Assembly (NCBI GenBank): GCA_000310025.1
Contig: FN649751.1
Coordinates: 548,187 to 608,565 of the forward strand
From: Ectocarpus siliculosus
Taxonomy: Eukaryota; Sar; Phaeophyceae; Ectocarpales; Ectocarpaceae
Reading direction: 5' to 3'
DNA: 60,379 nt
Part shown: piece by piece, positions 1 to 10,268 of the stretch
Layout: every line of letters starts with the position of its first letter
Numbering within the stretch: position 1 is the stretch's first letter
Made by a program: the position numbers and the translations under genes
The notes under the pieces: model-generated
Databases searched by the model: none
The model's input: the letters and a program-made list of their open reading frames with translations, nothing else
Told to the model about the DNA's origin: nothing

Positions 1-300
1 ATCTTTGGAGATTCTGGATACAATGGAGACCGATGGAGATTCTGGTAGTAGGTGTTTCTGGTTCGTTTGCGACAAATGGAAGTTCGAACTAGTCTCTCTG
101 GTTTAATGGTTTATGGTTGTTGCAAGAGGATGGGAGGAGAAACGACTGTTGCACAATGACATTGATTTCTGGAGTTTTTGGGATGGGTTTCGTGTGATGC
201 ATAATATAAGCAAGTTCGGGTATAATCTTGACAATGCAGCGAGCAGGGGGGCTGTTGGATGTACTCACAGCATTGACAGATTATTGCAACCGAGGAATGT
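1..300 (+). mobile_element. 3' end of the 5' LTR of a gag-only LTR retrotransposon
   Basis: This segment reappears at 6811-7110 with about five substitutions in 300 bases, and the match stops sharply at the same point in both copies. Between the copies lies a Gag-type coding region in direct orientation. That is the layout of long terminal repeats, so this copy is read as the right-hand part of the 5' LTR, whose left part lies before the window. I did not recognise a tRNA primer-binding site just after position 300. The near identity of the copies suggests a fairly recent insertion. Confidence 0.65.
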
Positions 301-738
301 TCCTAGAAGATGGAGCGGGGGATTTTGGGGGTTCCGCAGTTGTAATAAATTGGGGGAATGGTGGTACCATCTTTGCCACATATTATTGTTTTCTGGGTAT
401 GCGTGTCAGCAACGGTGTTGGCCACGTGCCCTTGATTAATTCATCTTCCTTTTTCCCGGCTATCACGCCCTGGGCTATCACGCCCGTGCCCATACTACCT
501 ATCCACCATCTATCACGCTGCCAGGCTTTCACGCCTCTAGGCTATCACGCCATCACAACAGCTATCACAGCACCAGCGTCAACACATCAGAGCTATCACG
601 CTCCGGAACATCATAGATGCGGCGGGTTACCACACCCGTGGGCAGTTTACTGTATTTTATCGTTGCCGGCAAACTCGCCGCGCGGTTCTTTTATTTTTGC
701 CGTCTACAACTGCGCCGGGCGCACCAAGCCACCCAACA
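252..738 (+). repeat. Leader duplication, copy 1 (487 bp)
   Basis: This stretch is repeated at 921-1407, offset 669 bases, with only a few differences. It covers the last 49 bases of the LTR and the untranslated leader. Both copies contain a cluster of about six CTATCACG motifs (460-600 here). The 182 bases between the copies (739-920) are unique. Long ORFs crossing this region follow the repeat and show no protein-family similarity. Confidence 0.85.
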
Positions 739-920
739 TCTCTCTCCCCATGCAAACACTCCGTTGGGGTTGTGTCTCTCCTTTTTTCTTGAGACACCAA
801 AACACATTGTGGGTTTTGCTCTCTTTCCACATCATCCCACATTGCCATCACATCACAACACCTACCGCTCAGTGTTGCGCCCTAGATGCCACGCCTGCCG
901 GCGCCTGGCGTCCTTGCTCT

Positions 921-1407
921 CTGTTGGATGTACTCACAGCATTGACAGATTATTGCAACCGAGGAATGTTCCTAGAAGATGGAGCGGGGGATTTTGGGGG
1001 TTCCGCAGTTGTAATAAATTGGGGGAATGGTGGTACCATCTTTGCCACATATTATTGTTTTCTGGGTATGCGTGTCAGCAACGGTGTTGGCCACGTGCCC
1101 TTGATTAATTCATCTTCCTTTTTCCCGGCTATCACGCCCTGGGCTATCACGCCCGTGTCCATATTACCTATCCACCAGCTATCACGCTGCCAGGCTTTCA
1201 CGCCTCTAGGCTATCACGCCATCACAACAGCTATCACAGCACCAGCGTCAACACATCAGAGCTATCACGCTCCGGAACATCATAGATGCGGCGGGTTACC
1301 ACACCCGTGGGCAGTTTACTGTATTTTATCGTTGCCGGCAAACTCGCCGCGCGGTTCTTTTATTTTTGCCGTCTACAACTGCGCCGGGCGCACCAAGCCA
1401 CCCAACA
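921..1407 (+). repeat. Leader duplication, copy 2 (487 bp)
   Basis: Direct repeat of 252-738. It runs into the first Gag codons. The ATG at 1286, directly preceded by an in-frame TAG, lies within this copy, so the presumed Gag start was itself duplicated and also occurs at 617. Confidence 0.85.
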
Positions 1408-1789
1408 CGCTAGCGTAATAGATCAAGAAAGTGGCTGCTGTGTCTGCGCGAATAAGACGGCTGGAGGAGATGGACGAAGACCTCCGCGGGGACCAGGGAC
1501 TAGTTCCTCTCCCCACGGGGAAGACAACGGGGGGGGAGGACGAGGTTCGTTGAACCTCCCCGATGTGGACCAGCAGGGAGGAACGAAAGCAGCCGCGGAT
1601 GGAGGGGAACAAGATCCAACTATCGCCCTTGTCGACCTCCTCCGCCGGGTTGCCAACTTCGCCTCCCAGACTCCGGGACATGACGTCCGCTCAGGCACGT
1701 CTAGTTCCCAGCCCATAGAGTTGAAGCTGAGAAAGAGAGTCGAAGTACCTGAGTGGAATGATGCTTTCTTGAAGGATCGAAGTGTGACT

Positions 1790-2723
1790 ATAGGGTATCC
1801 ACTATGGATTGACGCGGAATTTTGACCTTTGAGGATTGACGCCAACATAAAGTGACGGTTGAGGGTTTTGACGGGAAAAAATTCGCACCGCGTGTGCCCG
1901 TTGACACGTGAGAGGTGCAAAAAAAAAAAATGGTGGAGGTAGAGTTCAAGGTTGGTTCGGGCTGCCACCCAGGGTCGACATTCCGAAGCGAAGACTCACA
2001 CCCCCAGGCTCCCAGGAGACTAGGTGTACCCCTTCGCCTCATCCCGCCGACCTTCCCTCCTTTGCCGCGGCGACTTTTCCCAGGCGTCAAACTGCGACTT
2101 CCCAGGCGTCAAACTGCCGTTCGTTGCTGATGAGTAAGGCAGCTGCTCGCTGCACTGCTGTGTATATACCGATGTCACTGCGGCAGCAGAGCACCGAACC
2201 CCGTGAGGGGGCGGGCGAAATGCACCTACTGACTGGCAAAGTCCGTGTACCCTCCCTTACTCCTCTCCATGTGCTCCCTTCGAGGGCGAGACTCCCCCAA
2301 TCACTCCCCTGCCTATGCCCCTTTTTGCTGCTGAAAGCCCGTGCGCAATCGCGACGGCGCATCTACCGAACGCGCGCGCCGAACACGCGCGTCTGGCCAC
2401 TTGGCCGCCGTGAGAACTGCCGAGACGCGTGGGTGCAGGACCGCTTGGAGCAATCAGTATAGGCATGGCCAATGTGTTCGCTGCTGACCGCGCACAGCAG
2501 ACCGCAGCAGAGCAAGCGTGTGTGAGCCACAGCAGTCTGGCGATGTTTGAAGCGTCAATCTTTTCGCGTCGGTTTAAGTTTGGGTGAAATTTAATTTTGA
2601 CGCTTCCTCACAAAAATTTCGCCGTCAGAGTTTGCCCCCAAAAAAGCGGCGCAACCTCTTCACGTCAAAACTTCCTGAAATGTCAATATTTCACGTCATT
2701 TCAACAACACGTGGATTCCCTAA
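1790..2723. mobile_element. Small TIR element (MITE-like) inserted in gag
   Basis: The left end begins ATAGGGTATCCAC and the right end, read on the other strand, begins TTAGGGAATCCAC, so 11 of 13 terminal bases agree. The trinucleotide ACT flanks both sides (1787-1789 and 2724-2726) as a target-site duplication. Removing the 934 bases plus one ACT joins the upstream and downstream Gag frames exactly in phase, which is strong independent support for the borders. Subterminal sequence is rich in TTGACG motifs in both orientations. It has no coding capacity. A 3-bp duplication fits PIF/Harbinger or CACTA-type elements, but the family is not resolved. Confidence 0.78.
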
Positions 2724-3737
2724 ACTGTCGCGTTCCGAATTTTTACGAGTTGTTTCTCAGGGTGGATGGATGCAGAGGGTCTTGAAGAGATCATGAGAGG
2801 AGAAGAGATTCCTGTGGGTTCGTTGCACGTCGATAAGACTTGGTTGCGGCAGAGGTATGGCGATGAAAGTGTTCGAAAGGCCACGAGAGTCTGGATGTGC
2901 TTGATCACGAAAATCAACGTTCAACCTATACTAGACCAGATACTAGCTTCAGAGAGTCCACAAGCAGGGTGGAGAGTGTTTCAGTCCTACTACACTGCAA
3001 ACAGGACGCATGAGAGAGAAATCCTGGACGGCACTTGGAACTGCCTTAGACAGAAGCATGGAGAGACTCTGGTCGACTACTGGGGAAGGGCGAATACTGT
3101 GTGGATGCAATTACAGTCTTGTGGAGACAATCGAGAGGAGACGTTAATGTCGAGACACTTTGCACGTGGCTTGCTCCCAATGTACGACGATGTCAAAGAC
3201 CGTATTCTGTTCCACCCCATGCTTTCGAGAGGTACTCTGGAAGAGACGCTGAGGCTGGTCGAGCACGAGCAGAGGATCAAACGGAGGTGTGGGGAGGGGA
3301 TCGAGGACACGAGGCATGCGCCCGTCGCTGCCGGCGCGGGCCGGGACGGCGGCATGAGGAGAGCAGCTGCTGCGGGAGCGGATGGCGGACCATCTCATGA
3401 GCAGAGAGGTGCCTTCTTCTGACAGGTTCACGGAGCGAACTCCTCCCACAACACCCCAGACTGCCATAAACTTCGCAAGGACTTCTTGTTCCACTACAAC
3501 GACTTCATGGCGTTCATTCGCGAGAGGGACGGTATGCGGGGACCAGGTTTTCCTCAGGCCGGGGGGCAAGAATCGGGGCGCTTGTCGGGCGGATCATATC
3601 GAGAGCAGCTGCACCAACTCGACCAAGGGGCAAGCTGGGGTCGGGGCCGCCCGTTCTGTCCCCGTTCTGCAGGGCCCGACGCTGATGAGCAGCGAGTCTT
3701 CAACGAGGCCTTTAGCACCGCTACTCAGCCGGCGACT

Positions 3738-3738
<1 letters not shown>

Positions 3739-3789
<51 letters not shown>
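3739..3789 (+). repeat. (CAG)n tract coding polyglutamine in Gag
   Basis: An uninterrupted CAG run of about 17 units in the Gag frame. A GCC/GCA-rich tract coding alanine follows near 4350-4376. Confidence 0.9.
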
Positions 3790-3790
<1 letters not shown>

Positions 3791-4631
3791 CATCGGCGCT
3801 AATCCAACGAACTCTGCCTCCTCGACGGCGACCCCCTCTCCACCTCCGGGCGACACTCCTCCAGCAAGTGGCGCCCCTCTTCGTCTCTTCCTCACACGTA
3901 GTGTGAATTCTCTAGGCGAGTCTGATTCTGTGTCTGGAAATGAGATTAGAGTTGTTAGTGATGGGGAGGTGTCTGGTGTTCCCGTTGCTGGTATGTCTGT
4001 GCCTGATGTTCCTGTGGTTCCTGTGGTGAAGCCTGCTGTGACCTTTCAAGCCCCGGTATGGCACACTAGGATGTCAACACCCAAAGGTGGTGAGCAGTTG
4101 CAGGGAGACTCGGGGACGAGTGCGGGGATGTTTGATGCGAGGGAAGGTGTTGCGTCTAAGTGTGATGTGGCTGTGTTGGGTCGTGCCGAACAAATGGATG
4201 TTGACGGTTTCCACCACCGCGCTGGCTACTTTCCCCAACCCGTTTTGAGTTTGACTGCCAAGCAACAAGGGAACACCCTCCCCAGGGAGTTGGGACCCGG
4301 GGCCATCGCCGCTTCGCAGCCCGCTGCCACCGCTGCGCCTTGGCCTGCAGCCGCCGCCGCCGCCGCCGCCGCCGCACAACCGCCGCTGCCGCCAAGTCCC
4401 GGGGCACCCGTGCCGCCTGCATCCTCGCCGGATGTCGCCGCGCTGCCGGACCCGCGGATGACTGCGACGAGGACTACCGCCGCTCCGCTGCCCGCCGCTG
4501 TTACTACCGCCGCGCCGTTGCCGACACGCAAATCGGTGCCGACCTCCGAGGCCGATGGACCACATCCATCTCCGACGGCGCGTATTGAACGGCAAGCCGA
4601 TGATTTGGCCTGGGATGATACGGACCGGTGA

Positions 4632-4939
4632 GCTGGGGGAAGGCGAGCTGGGGGGCGACGAGATGGAGGGCGGTGGAGAACAGGATGTTTGGGAGGGGTG
4701 CATGTGGGAGATCAAGAACAACCTGCTGGGGGTCGCCCCTCCGAGCGGGGCACTCCGTTTGGGCTCGTGACGCGCCTTGCATCGCGCGACGACATCGAGT
4801 CTGATCTAACAATGTGGGTTTCGTGTTTAGTTTAGTTTTTTTTGCCTTTCTTTCTGGCAGCGCGTTTTGCTTTTGCACTGGTTTTTTCTTCTTTGTTTGT
4901 TGCTGTTTTTATGTACATCCAGAATCATGGGGGGGGGGA
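4632..4939 (+). other. 3' untranslated region of the retroelement with polypurine tract
   Basis: No coding sequence follows the Gag stop. The segment ends in a run of ten G (4929-4938) directly before TGTCATG at 4940. A G-rich polypurine tract followed by TGT is the usual junction of internal region and 3' LTR. Confidence 0.55.
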
Positions 4940-7110
4940 TGTCATGTGTGACCATGATTCTAGAGGGCATGAACAGCAATCGATTTGTTTTTGTTTCCCC
5001 ATATGAACAGCTACCTTTGCAGGGGGGCTGTCTCCATGTTTGTTAGTTGGCATTTTGATATTCGCGGAGTGTTCTTGCATGAACTCTGGAAATGTAAGGG
5101 GTATGTTTCGGGATGTGACAGGGGGGGCTGTCTATATGTTTGTTTAGTTTTCTATCCGTTTCGTGGACAGCAACGGCGGCACCGATTTGCGTGTGCGCAC
5201 TGTTTAGTTTGGTGCTCAACGACTATACTGGAGCAAGGAGTTGGCAGGAGTGATTGTTAGGGCCTATGCGCTTTCCGAATACTCGTTTCTGTCGTCCAAG
5301 AAATTGTAACATTGTTTCGTTTGAGTTTTTGTGCCTACTCTTTGAAGCTGTTTTCCTCAGAATTGTCCGTCCCCATTCCGATGTTTTTCTGATGCAGCGC
5401 TGCCGCTTGTTTGGTATTTGTCTGAGAATGGTTCCGTGCTGTTGACGGTTTGAGATAATTTCCAGAGAAGGATGCATCGCCCAGCGGGGATGGAAACCAC
5501 GGGCAACGGCAGTTTAGTGACAGATGTATGCGGGTTTGTGGATCCGGAATTGTTTTTTTGTTTGGTTTTTGGTTTTGGCTTGTTTCGGCGTTCTTTCGGA
5601 TTTGGTTTTGCGATTGAAATTGCACCTGCAAGAATATTTGACGGCATGAAGGCTGCGTTGAAACTGTTCAGAAAGGATCATGATGATGGAATAGGGTTAT
5701 TGGTTTGAATCCTTGCGGCCATGTCGCGAAGGCCGCTACTATGGTTGTGCTTGTTGTTTTTGTTTTTTCCTTCTGCGTGTGGCATTTTTTTAGGTAGAAG
5801 GCTCTATCTACGTTGTTGTTGTCCCCTGTGTGTTTGGCGCGCCTCTCCATGTACCATCGGCCAGGGGTAACCCCTCTATTTATATAAAATGCTATGTCTT
5901 CGATGCTGTTGTCAATTGTCATTGGGGGGGGAATTGGTGTGTCATGACAATTAACTACAGCAATTTTACGAAGAATGGAATGTTTCGTCTGTTTTCGATG
6001 TTCGATTTGCAGAGTTCGGGATTTGACAATGCAGGTTGCGATTTTGGGGTTGTTTCCAGTACCCAAATGTCACAAGATGCGTTTATCAAGTAGAGGGTTG
6101 ATCCCTTCACGTCTGGTGTTCGGAGAAGGGGGGCCGCAGCCAGACATGCATGGGTAGGGTATGCAGGAAGAAAATAAAAGGTATTGTAGGAAACTGAACG
6201 GAGGTTTGTTTGTGTTTGAGGAAAAATAATGAAAGAAGAAGGGGGGCCTATCTTTGTAGCACTCCATGACTCCAATGTACCTCGCGCTGTCAACCACGCA
6301 GGCAGGGCACGTAGCGATGTCACATGTTTCAAGGAGATTTTGTTTCTGAGGCAGGTTTGGTGTTGCTCCCATGTTGCTGAGGTATTCTGGTTTGTAATTT
6401 CATCGTGTTTGTTGGACATTGAATTCAAGATTGGCCGATAGAAAATACTCGAAAGGTTTTTTTGTATTGATGGTCTTCGTGTTGTTATGAGGATGAGGTA
6501 TTGTTGTGGAGTCGAGCATTTTTGTGCAATCATGATTCTTGTGCTACGTGTGGATTTGAAGTCTCCTCGGAAAGTGATTTGTCCCGGACGGTGTTGGATG
6601 TGTTTGCATTTGTGTTTGTTTTCATTTGTTCCTGATATAACCCATTGCGGTTGTTTCCACGATTTGAGTTTTGGATGATTTGATATTGGGAATTTGAAAT
6701 TCATGAGCGACCGATGGAAATTGTTGGTGGTGTTCCTGGTTTAATGGTTTGGAACCGATGGGAATTGCAATCAAGTGTTTCTGGTTTAATGGTTTTTAGT
6801 GAATGTTTTGATCTTTGGAAATTCTGGATACAATGGAGACCGATGGAGATTCTGGTAGTAGGTATTTCTGGTTCGTTTGCGACCAATGGAAGTTCGAACT
6901 AGTCTCTCTGGTTTAATGGTTTATGGTTGTTGCAAGAGAATGGGAGGAGAAACGACTGTTGCACAATGACATTGATTTCTGGAGTTTTTGGGATGGGTTT
7001 CGTGTGATGCATAATATAAGCAAGTTCGGGTACAATCTTGACAATGCAGCGAGCAGGGGGGCTGTTGGATGTACTCACAGCATTGACAGATTATTGCAAC
7101 CGAGGAATGT
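4940..7110 (+). mobile_element. 3' LTR (about 2.17 kb)
   Basis: The left border is set by the polypurine tract and the TGTCATG start. The right border is where the match to 1-300 ends. Only the last 300 bases can be compared with the 5' copy because the window starts inside the 5' LTR. The segment is T- and G-rich, has no coding region, and has internal short repeats of TTTCTGGTTTAATGGTTT near 6740-6920. The exact left border is inferred. Confidence 0.55.
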
Positions 7111-7689
7111 AGTTTGATTTTTTACCGCCGTCCTGGACTCCTCTTTGCTGAGTGACACGTGATGTCCGCAGGTGTTGCATCTGAAAACACAACGGGGCGG
7201 CGACGGGGATGGAATAAGGACCACGAGGGACAAGAGTGCAGCGTAGTAGGTAAGGACGACAGAAAGCGAAAGCAGCACTGACAACGCCATGAACCGAACC
7301 CGCATCAATTTTGACGTAACCAGCAAGAACAGCAGTGAGGGAGGAGTGAATTTCATCTGAGTGGCGACGGCACAACTGCTCAGATAACGTTCATGTAGAG
7401 CTTCACCAAAGACTGTGTGTAGTACTTTAGGCTACGATCCACATCTTGCTCGCAATCTTCCGTCGAAGAGAGTGCCTTCGCACACAAGGCATATTTAGTT
7501 GGCGTGCTGCATCGTCCGCCGTGATTAACGGGTGCTCCCGGCGTTCCAGTTCGACGACGCGCAGGTCCCCCACCCACATCGCAGCTGCGTCCGACGGCAT
7601 GAAGGTTCAGCATGCTCGAGAAAGATGGATGGCGATGATGAACGGTGGATAAGCGATGGACGATGATGTGTGTATGGCGAGTGGGGGCA
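7111..7689. other. Unique non-coding stretch
   Basis: I see no convincing gene here. Short ORFs on both strands lack family similarity and splice support. Confidence 0.4.
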
Positions 7690-8480
7690 GAGGAGAGGGG
7701 CGGGAAAGCCCCGCCGGCCAACAACCTGAGATTCCATTTTCCCGAATATTTTCTACAACACCAATAGGAGAAGAGTGACCCACCGGCCAACAAGCTGACA
7801 TTTCCTTCTTCTGTAATATTTCCATAACAACTAGGACAAGTGAGATTCATTTCTCCACAGTATTTCTACAAGAATATGAGAAGAAGTGAAATTATTCATA
7901 TCTCCGAAACTCATTGTACGAGACGAGCGGAACCCCCAGCCGGCCAACAACCTGCGATTCCATTCTTCCGAAATACTTCGACCATAACAATAGGAGAAGT
8001 GAGAATACGTTTTCAAACGAGGTGAGATAGATTCATTTATATCTCCAAATTCATTGAGTGAGGAGGGCGGAAAAGCCCCACCAGCCAACACCCTGAAATT
8101 TCATTTTCCGGAATGAAGGGACATCCAATTATCTTAGGAGAATTGATGTTCAATTATCTTAGAAGAAGTGATATTCCTCTCTCCAAAAGTCATTCCGGGG
8201 GGCAGAAAGAAGTCCAACCCGCCAACAACCTGAGGTTTGGGTTATAGAAGGAGACGTTTGACTCATTTCTCCGAAATATTCTATTCGAAAAATATAGGAA
8301 AGTGAGATTCATTTCTCCGAAGTTCATTGAGCAAGAGGGCCGGACAGCCCCACCGACCAACTTGATTTCATGTATTGCGCCTTGTTTCTACAATAATAGG
8401 AGGAGAGGATAGATTTATTATTTGAGAACGTAGAAGGCGAGATATTCATTTTCTTCCGAAATGCTTCCAGATCAAAAGAA
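7690..8480 (+). repeat. Degenerate long-period tandem repeat, about 138 bp unit
   Basis: A unit opening with a sequence like GGGCGGAAAGCCCCACCGGCC, followed by CAACAACCTGA and CGAAAT-type stretches, starts near 7698, 7776, 7925, 8064, 8200 and 8337. Four of the five spacings lie between 136 and 149 bases. The copies are well diverged, with indels. Confidence 0.7.
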
Positions 8481-9445
8481 GAGGGACAGAAAGACGGCGA
8501 AGTGGTCAAGACGAGGAAATGCATGTTCGCACACTTGTTGTGTCTGCTGTTGCGCGCGGACGGGGTTGAACTTCGGCTAGAGGGCATGGCTCGCGACATG
8601 CCCTATGGGGAAATATTCCAAGATATCGGGAAACGTGCGCCGTTGGTCGAGATCGGTCTGTTGATTTCTACCAACCTGACCATGACGTTCTAATGTTCCA
8701 AAATGAGCAATGAGGACAGGCAGACTTTCGAACGAGTGGAGACGAGAGAGAAACAGCGCCCATCGTCGCACATAAGCCGCACACTTGTAATGCACGCTAC
8801 TGCACGCGGAAGTCGATCAAACTTTGGCGACTGGCCATGATTTCCAATGCCCTATCGAGGCACTCGAGATGTCGCAAGCCGTGCGCCGTAGCTCAGATCG
8901 GTTTTTGAGGCACGGCCGGGCACGGGTTGGGGGAATCGGAATGAGAGGGTCGGCGACAAAAAAGTGTTCATGTCGGCGAGAGTGGAGCTTCCAGCTTCAT
9001 ATTTTTAGGTTTCTGGCACTATTGCATGTATGTACGCAAGGAATGTAAGTAGCCGTATTTTGTGCGGTGTTGTATGTAGTAAACCCTACATGTGCATATA
9101 TATTCCTAAAACACTAACCAGAAACAAACCCAACACAACACCAACACCCCTGGCCTTGGTCGCTGCACCGAGCTACTGCAGCGAGCTTCCTCTGCACCAC
9201 CCCTCCCTCCAGTGTACATGTACGCGACGCGCGAGTACATATATATGATGATGATGTGTCCTACAAGTATCCACTTCTTAATTGCATGGGTTTCATACTG
9301 TCACATTAAAGTGTAGATTAACCCGAATATCATACTTTACTGTCCAACCAACCAAGTCCTGCAATAAAATCGCCTTGACAAAATTGGATTACAGTACAAG
9401 TAGGCGCCCAAACAATCGACGGCTGGGGTGGGTGGGGGCGGTGTA
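8481..9445 (+). repeat. Diverged direct repeat pair and non-coding sequence
   Basis: A segment near 8520-8660 (GCACACTTGT, then GCGCGCGGA, then GGCATGGC, then GTGCGCCGT) recurs in the same order near 8776-8920. The spacing is about 250 bases. The rest of the stretch shows nothing I can support. Confidence 0.45.
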
Positions 9446-9622
9446 CTCATAGTAGTGCATGCCGTAGTCATTAGGCCATTGATCTCGCATCCCTACAAAG
9501 CCGGGACGGAGCACGCCGAGATCTCACCGGACCAGGCTCTCACATCACCAAGCGCGAAGCGCCGTGAGGTATTCGGCGAGTCGCATGAAGGGTGAGCTGC
9601 ATCCTGGTAAGGGTGTTCGGCA
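9446..9622 (-). repeat. Dispersed repeat, copy 1 of a pair
   Basis: This is similar over its length to 24150-24324, roughly 85-90 percent by eye. On the minus strand both copies keep an open stretch reading GFVGMR, then QW, then NDYGMH and YEYT, with several changes at third codon positions. That suggests a relic of a coding repeat. The family is unknown to me. Confidence 0.6.
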
Positions 9623-10268
9623 TCTTGTGCTTTCTTCCTTGCATAAGGATGACAGCTGTGAATGGCATTCTTCATTTTCTGGTGCTTTCAATCGCAGAGA
9701 CAGTTACAAGCACTGGTAACTGCCTCGAGGGTGCTTCACCAATTTAACCGGATGTGGTGCGACAATCCCCTTTGCGCGGAGTGAGGGTTCTCGATCCCGC
9801 ACCATAATCTACTCGACCACCACTATGGTTGCTGCAAAAAACAAAATTCGGTAATCTGGTTGCCGAGCTCACGAAGTGATCCGCTTGTTGTACAACGCCG
9901 TTGCCAAGCGACGAGGTGGGGGGGGGGGGGGGGGGGAGTCATGTATTTGAATCCACGTGCCCTCTTGACGCAGCTCATCCTTGCCAGTCGCCTACGTCGT
10001 AGCTCGTACCGTCCCGAACAAAACCATGGCGCACCTCTCCATCAACAATAACGAACTTTGCGAGACCGCTAACAGATGTGGATTCAATCGGTACAAAATG
10101 ATGACAGCATACTTCTCGTCGATTGAACGTATTTCGAGCTGGAAACACTGATCGCGCCGGAGCAACTAATCACCAACAAACCAGTCAATCTGGTACACAT
10201 CAGAGAGGCCTCAACCAAAACAAAACGTACACTCCTACAGTAGCCAGGACCCCGAAAGACACCACATG
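9623..10268. other. Non-coding stretch with poly-G
   Basis: Downstream flank of the phosphatase-like gene. It holds a poly-G run near 9918-9937 and no gene I can support. Confidence 0.4.

Larger units (their letters stand above)
1286..4631 (+). pseudogene. Copia-type Gag polyprotein, interrupted by an insertion and a stop
   Basis: Gag forms the capsid-like particle of LTR retrotransposons. The frame runs 1286-1789, is broken by an inserted element (1790-2723 plus a 3-bp target duplication), and resumes in frame at 2727-4631. The part from 2766 resembles the UBN2/gag-polypeptide family of copia elements: Trp-rich helical segments, then a conserved block with GLLPMYDDV and an EEEL-like LVEHEQRIKRR tail. 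At 3420-3422 a TGA sits where the first Cys of a zinc knuckle is expected, and the residues after it keep the His, His and Cys of the finger (HGANSSHNTPDC). The C-terminal region has a polyglutamine tract (about 3739-3788), an Ala tract and Pro-rich sequence. No protease, integrase or reverse transcriptase follows, so the element is non-autonomous. Confidence 0.8.

Noticed and set aside
228-1418. 396-codon open frame at the left end
   Set aside because: It follows the tandem leader duplication, repeats itself, has no family similarity and lies in the presumed retroelement leader.
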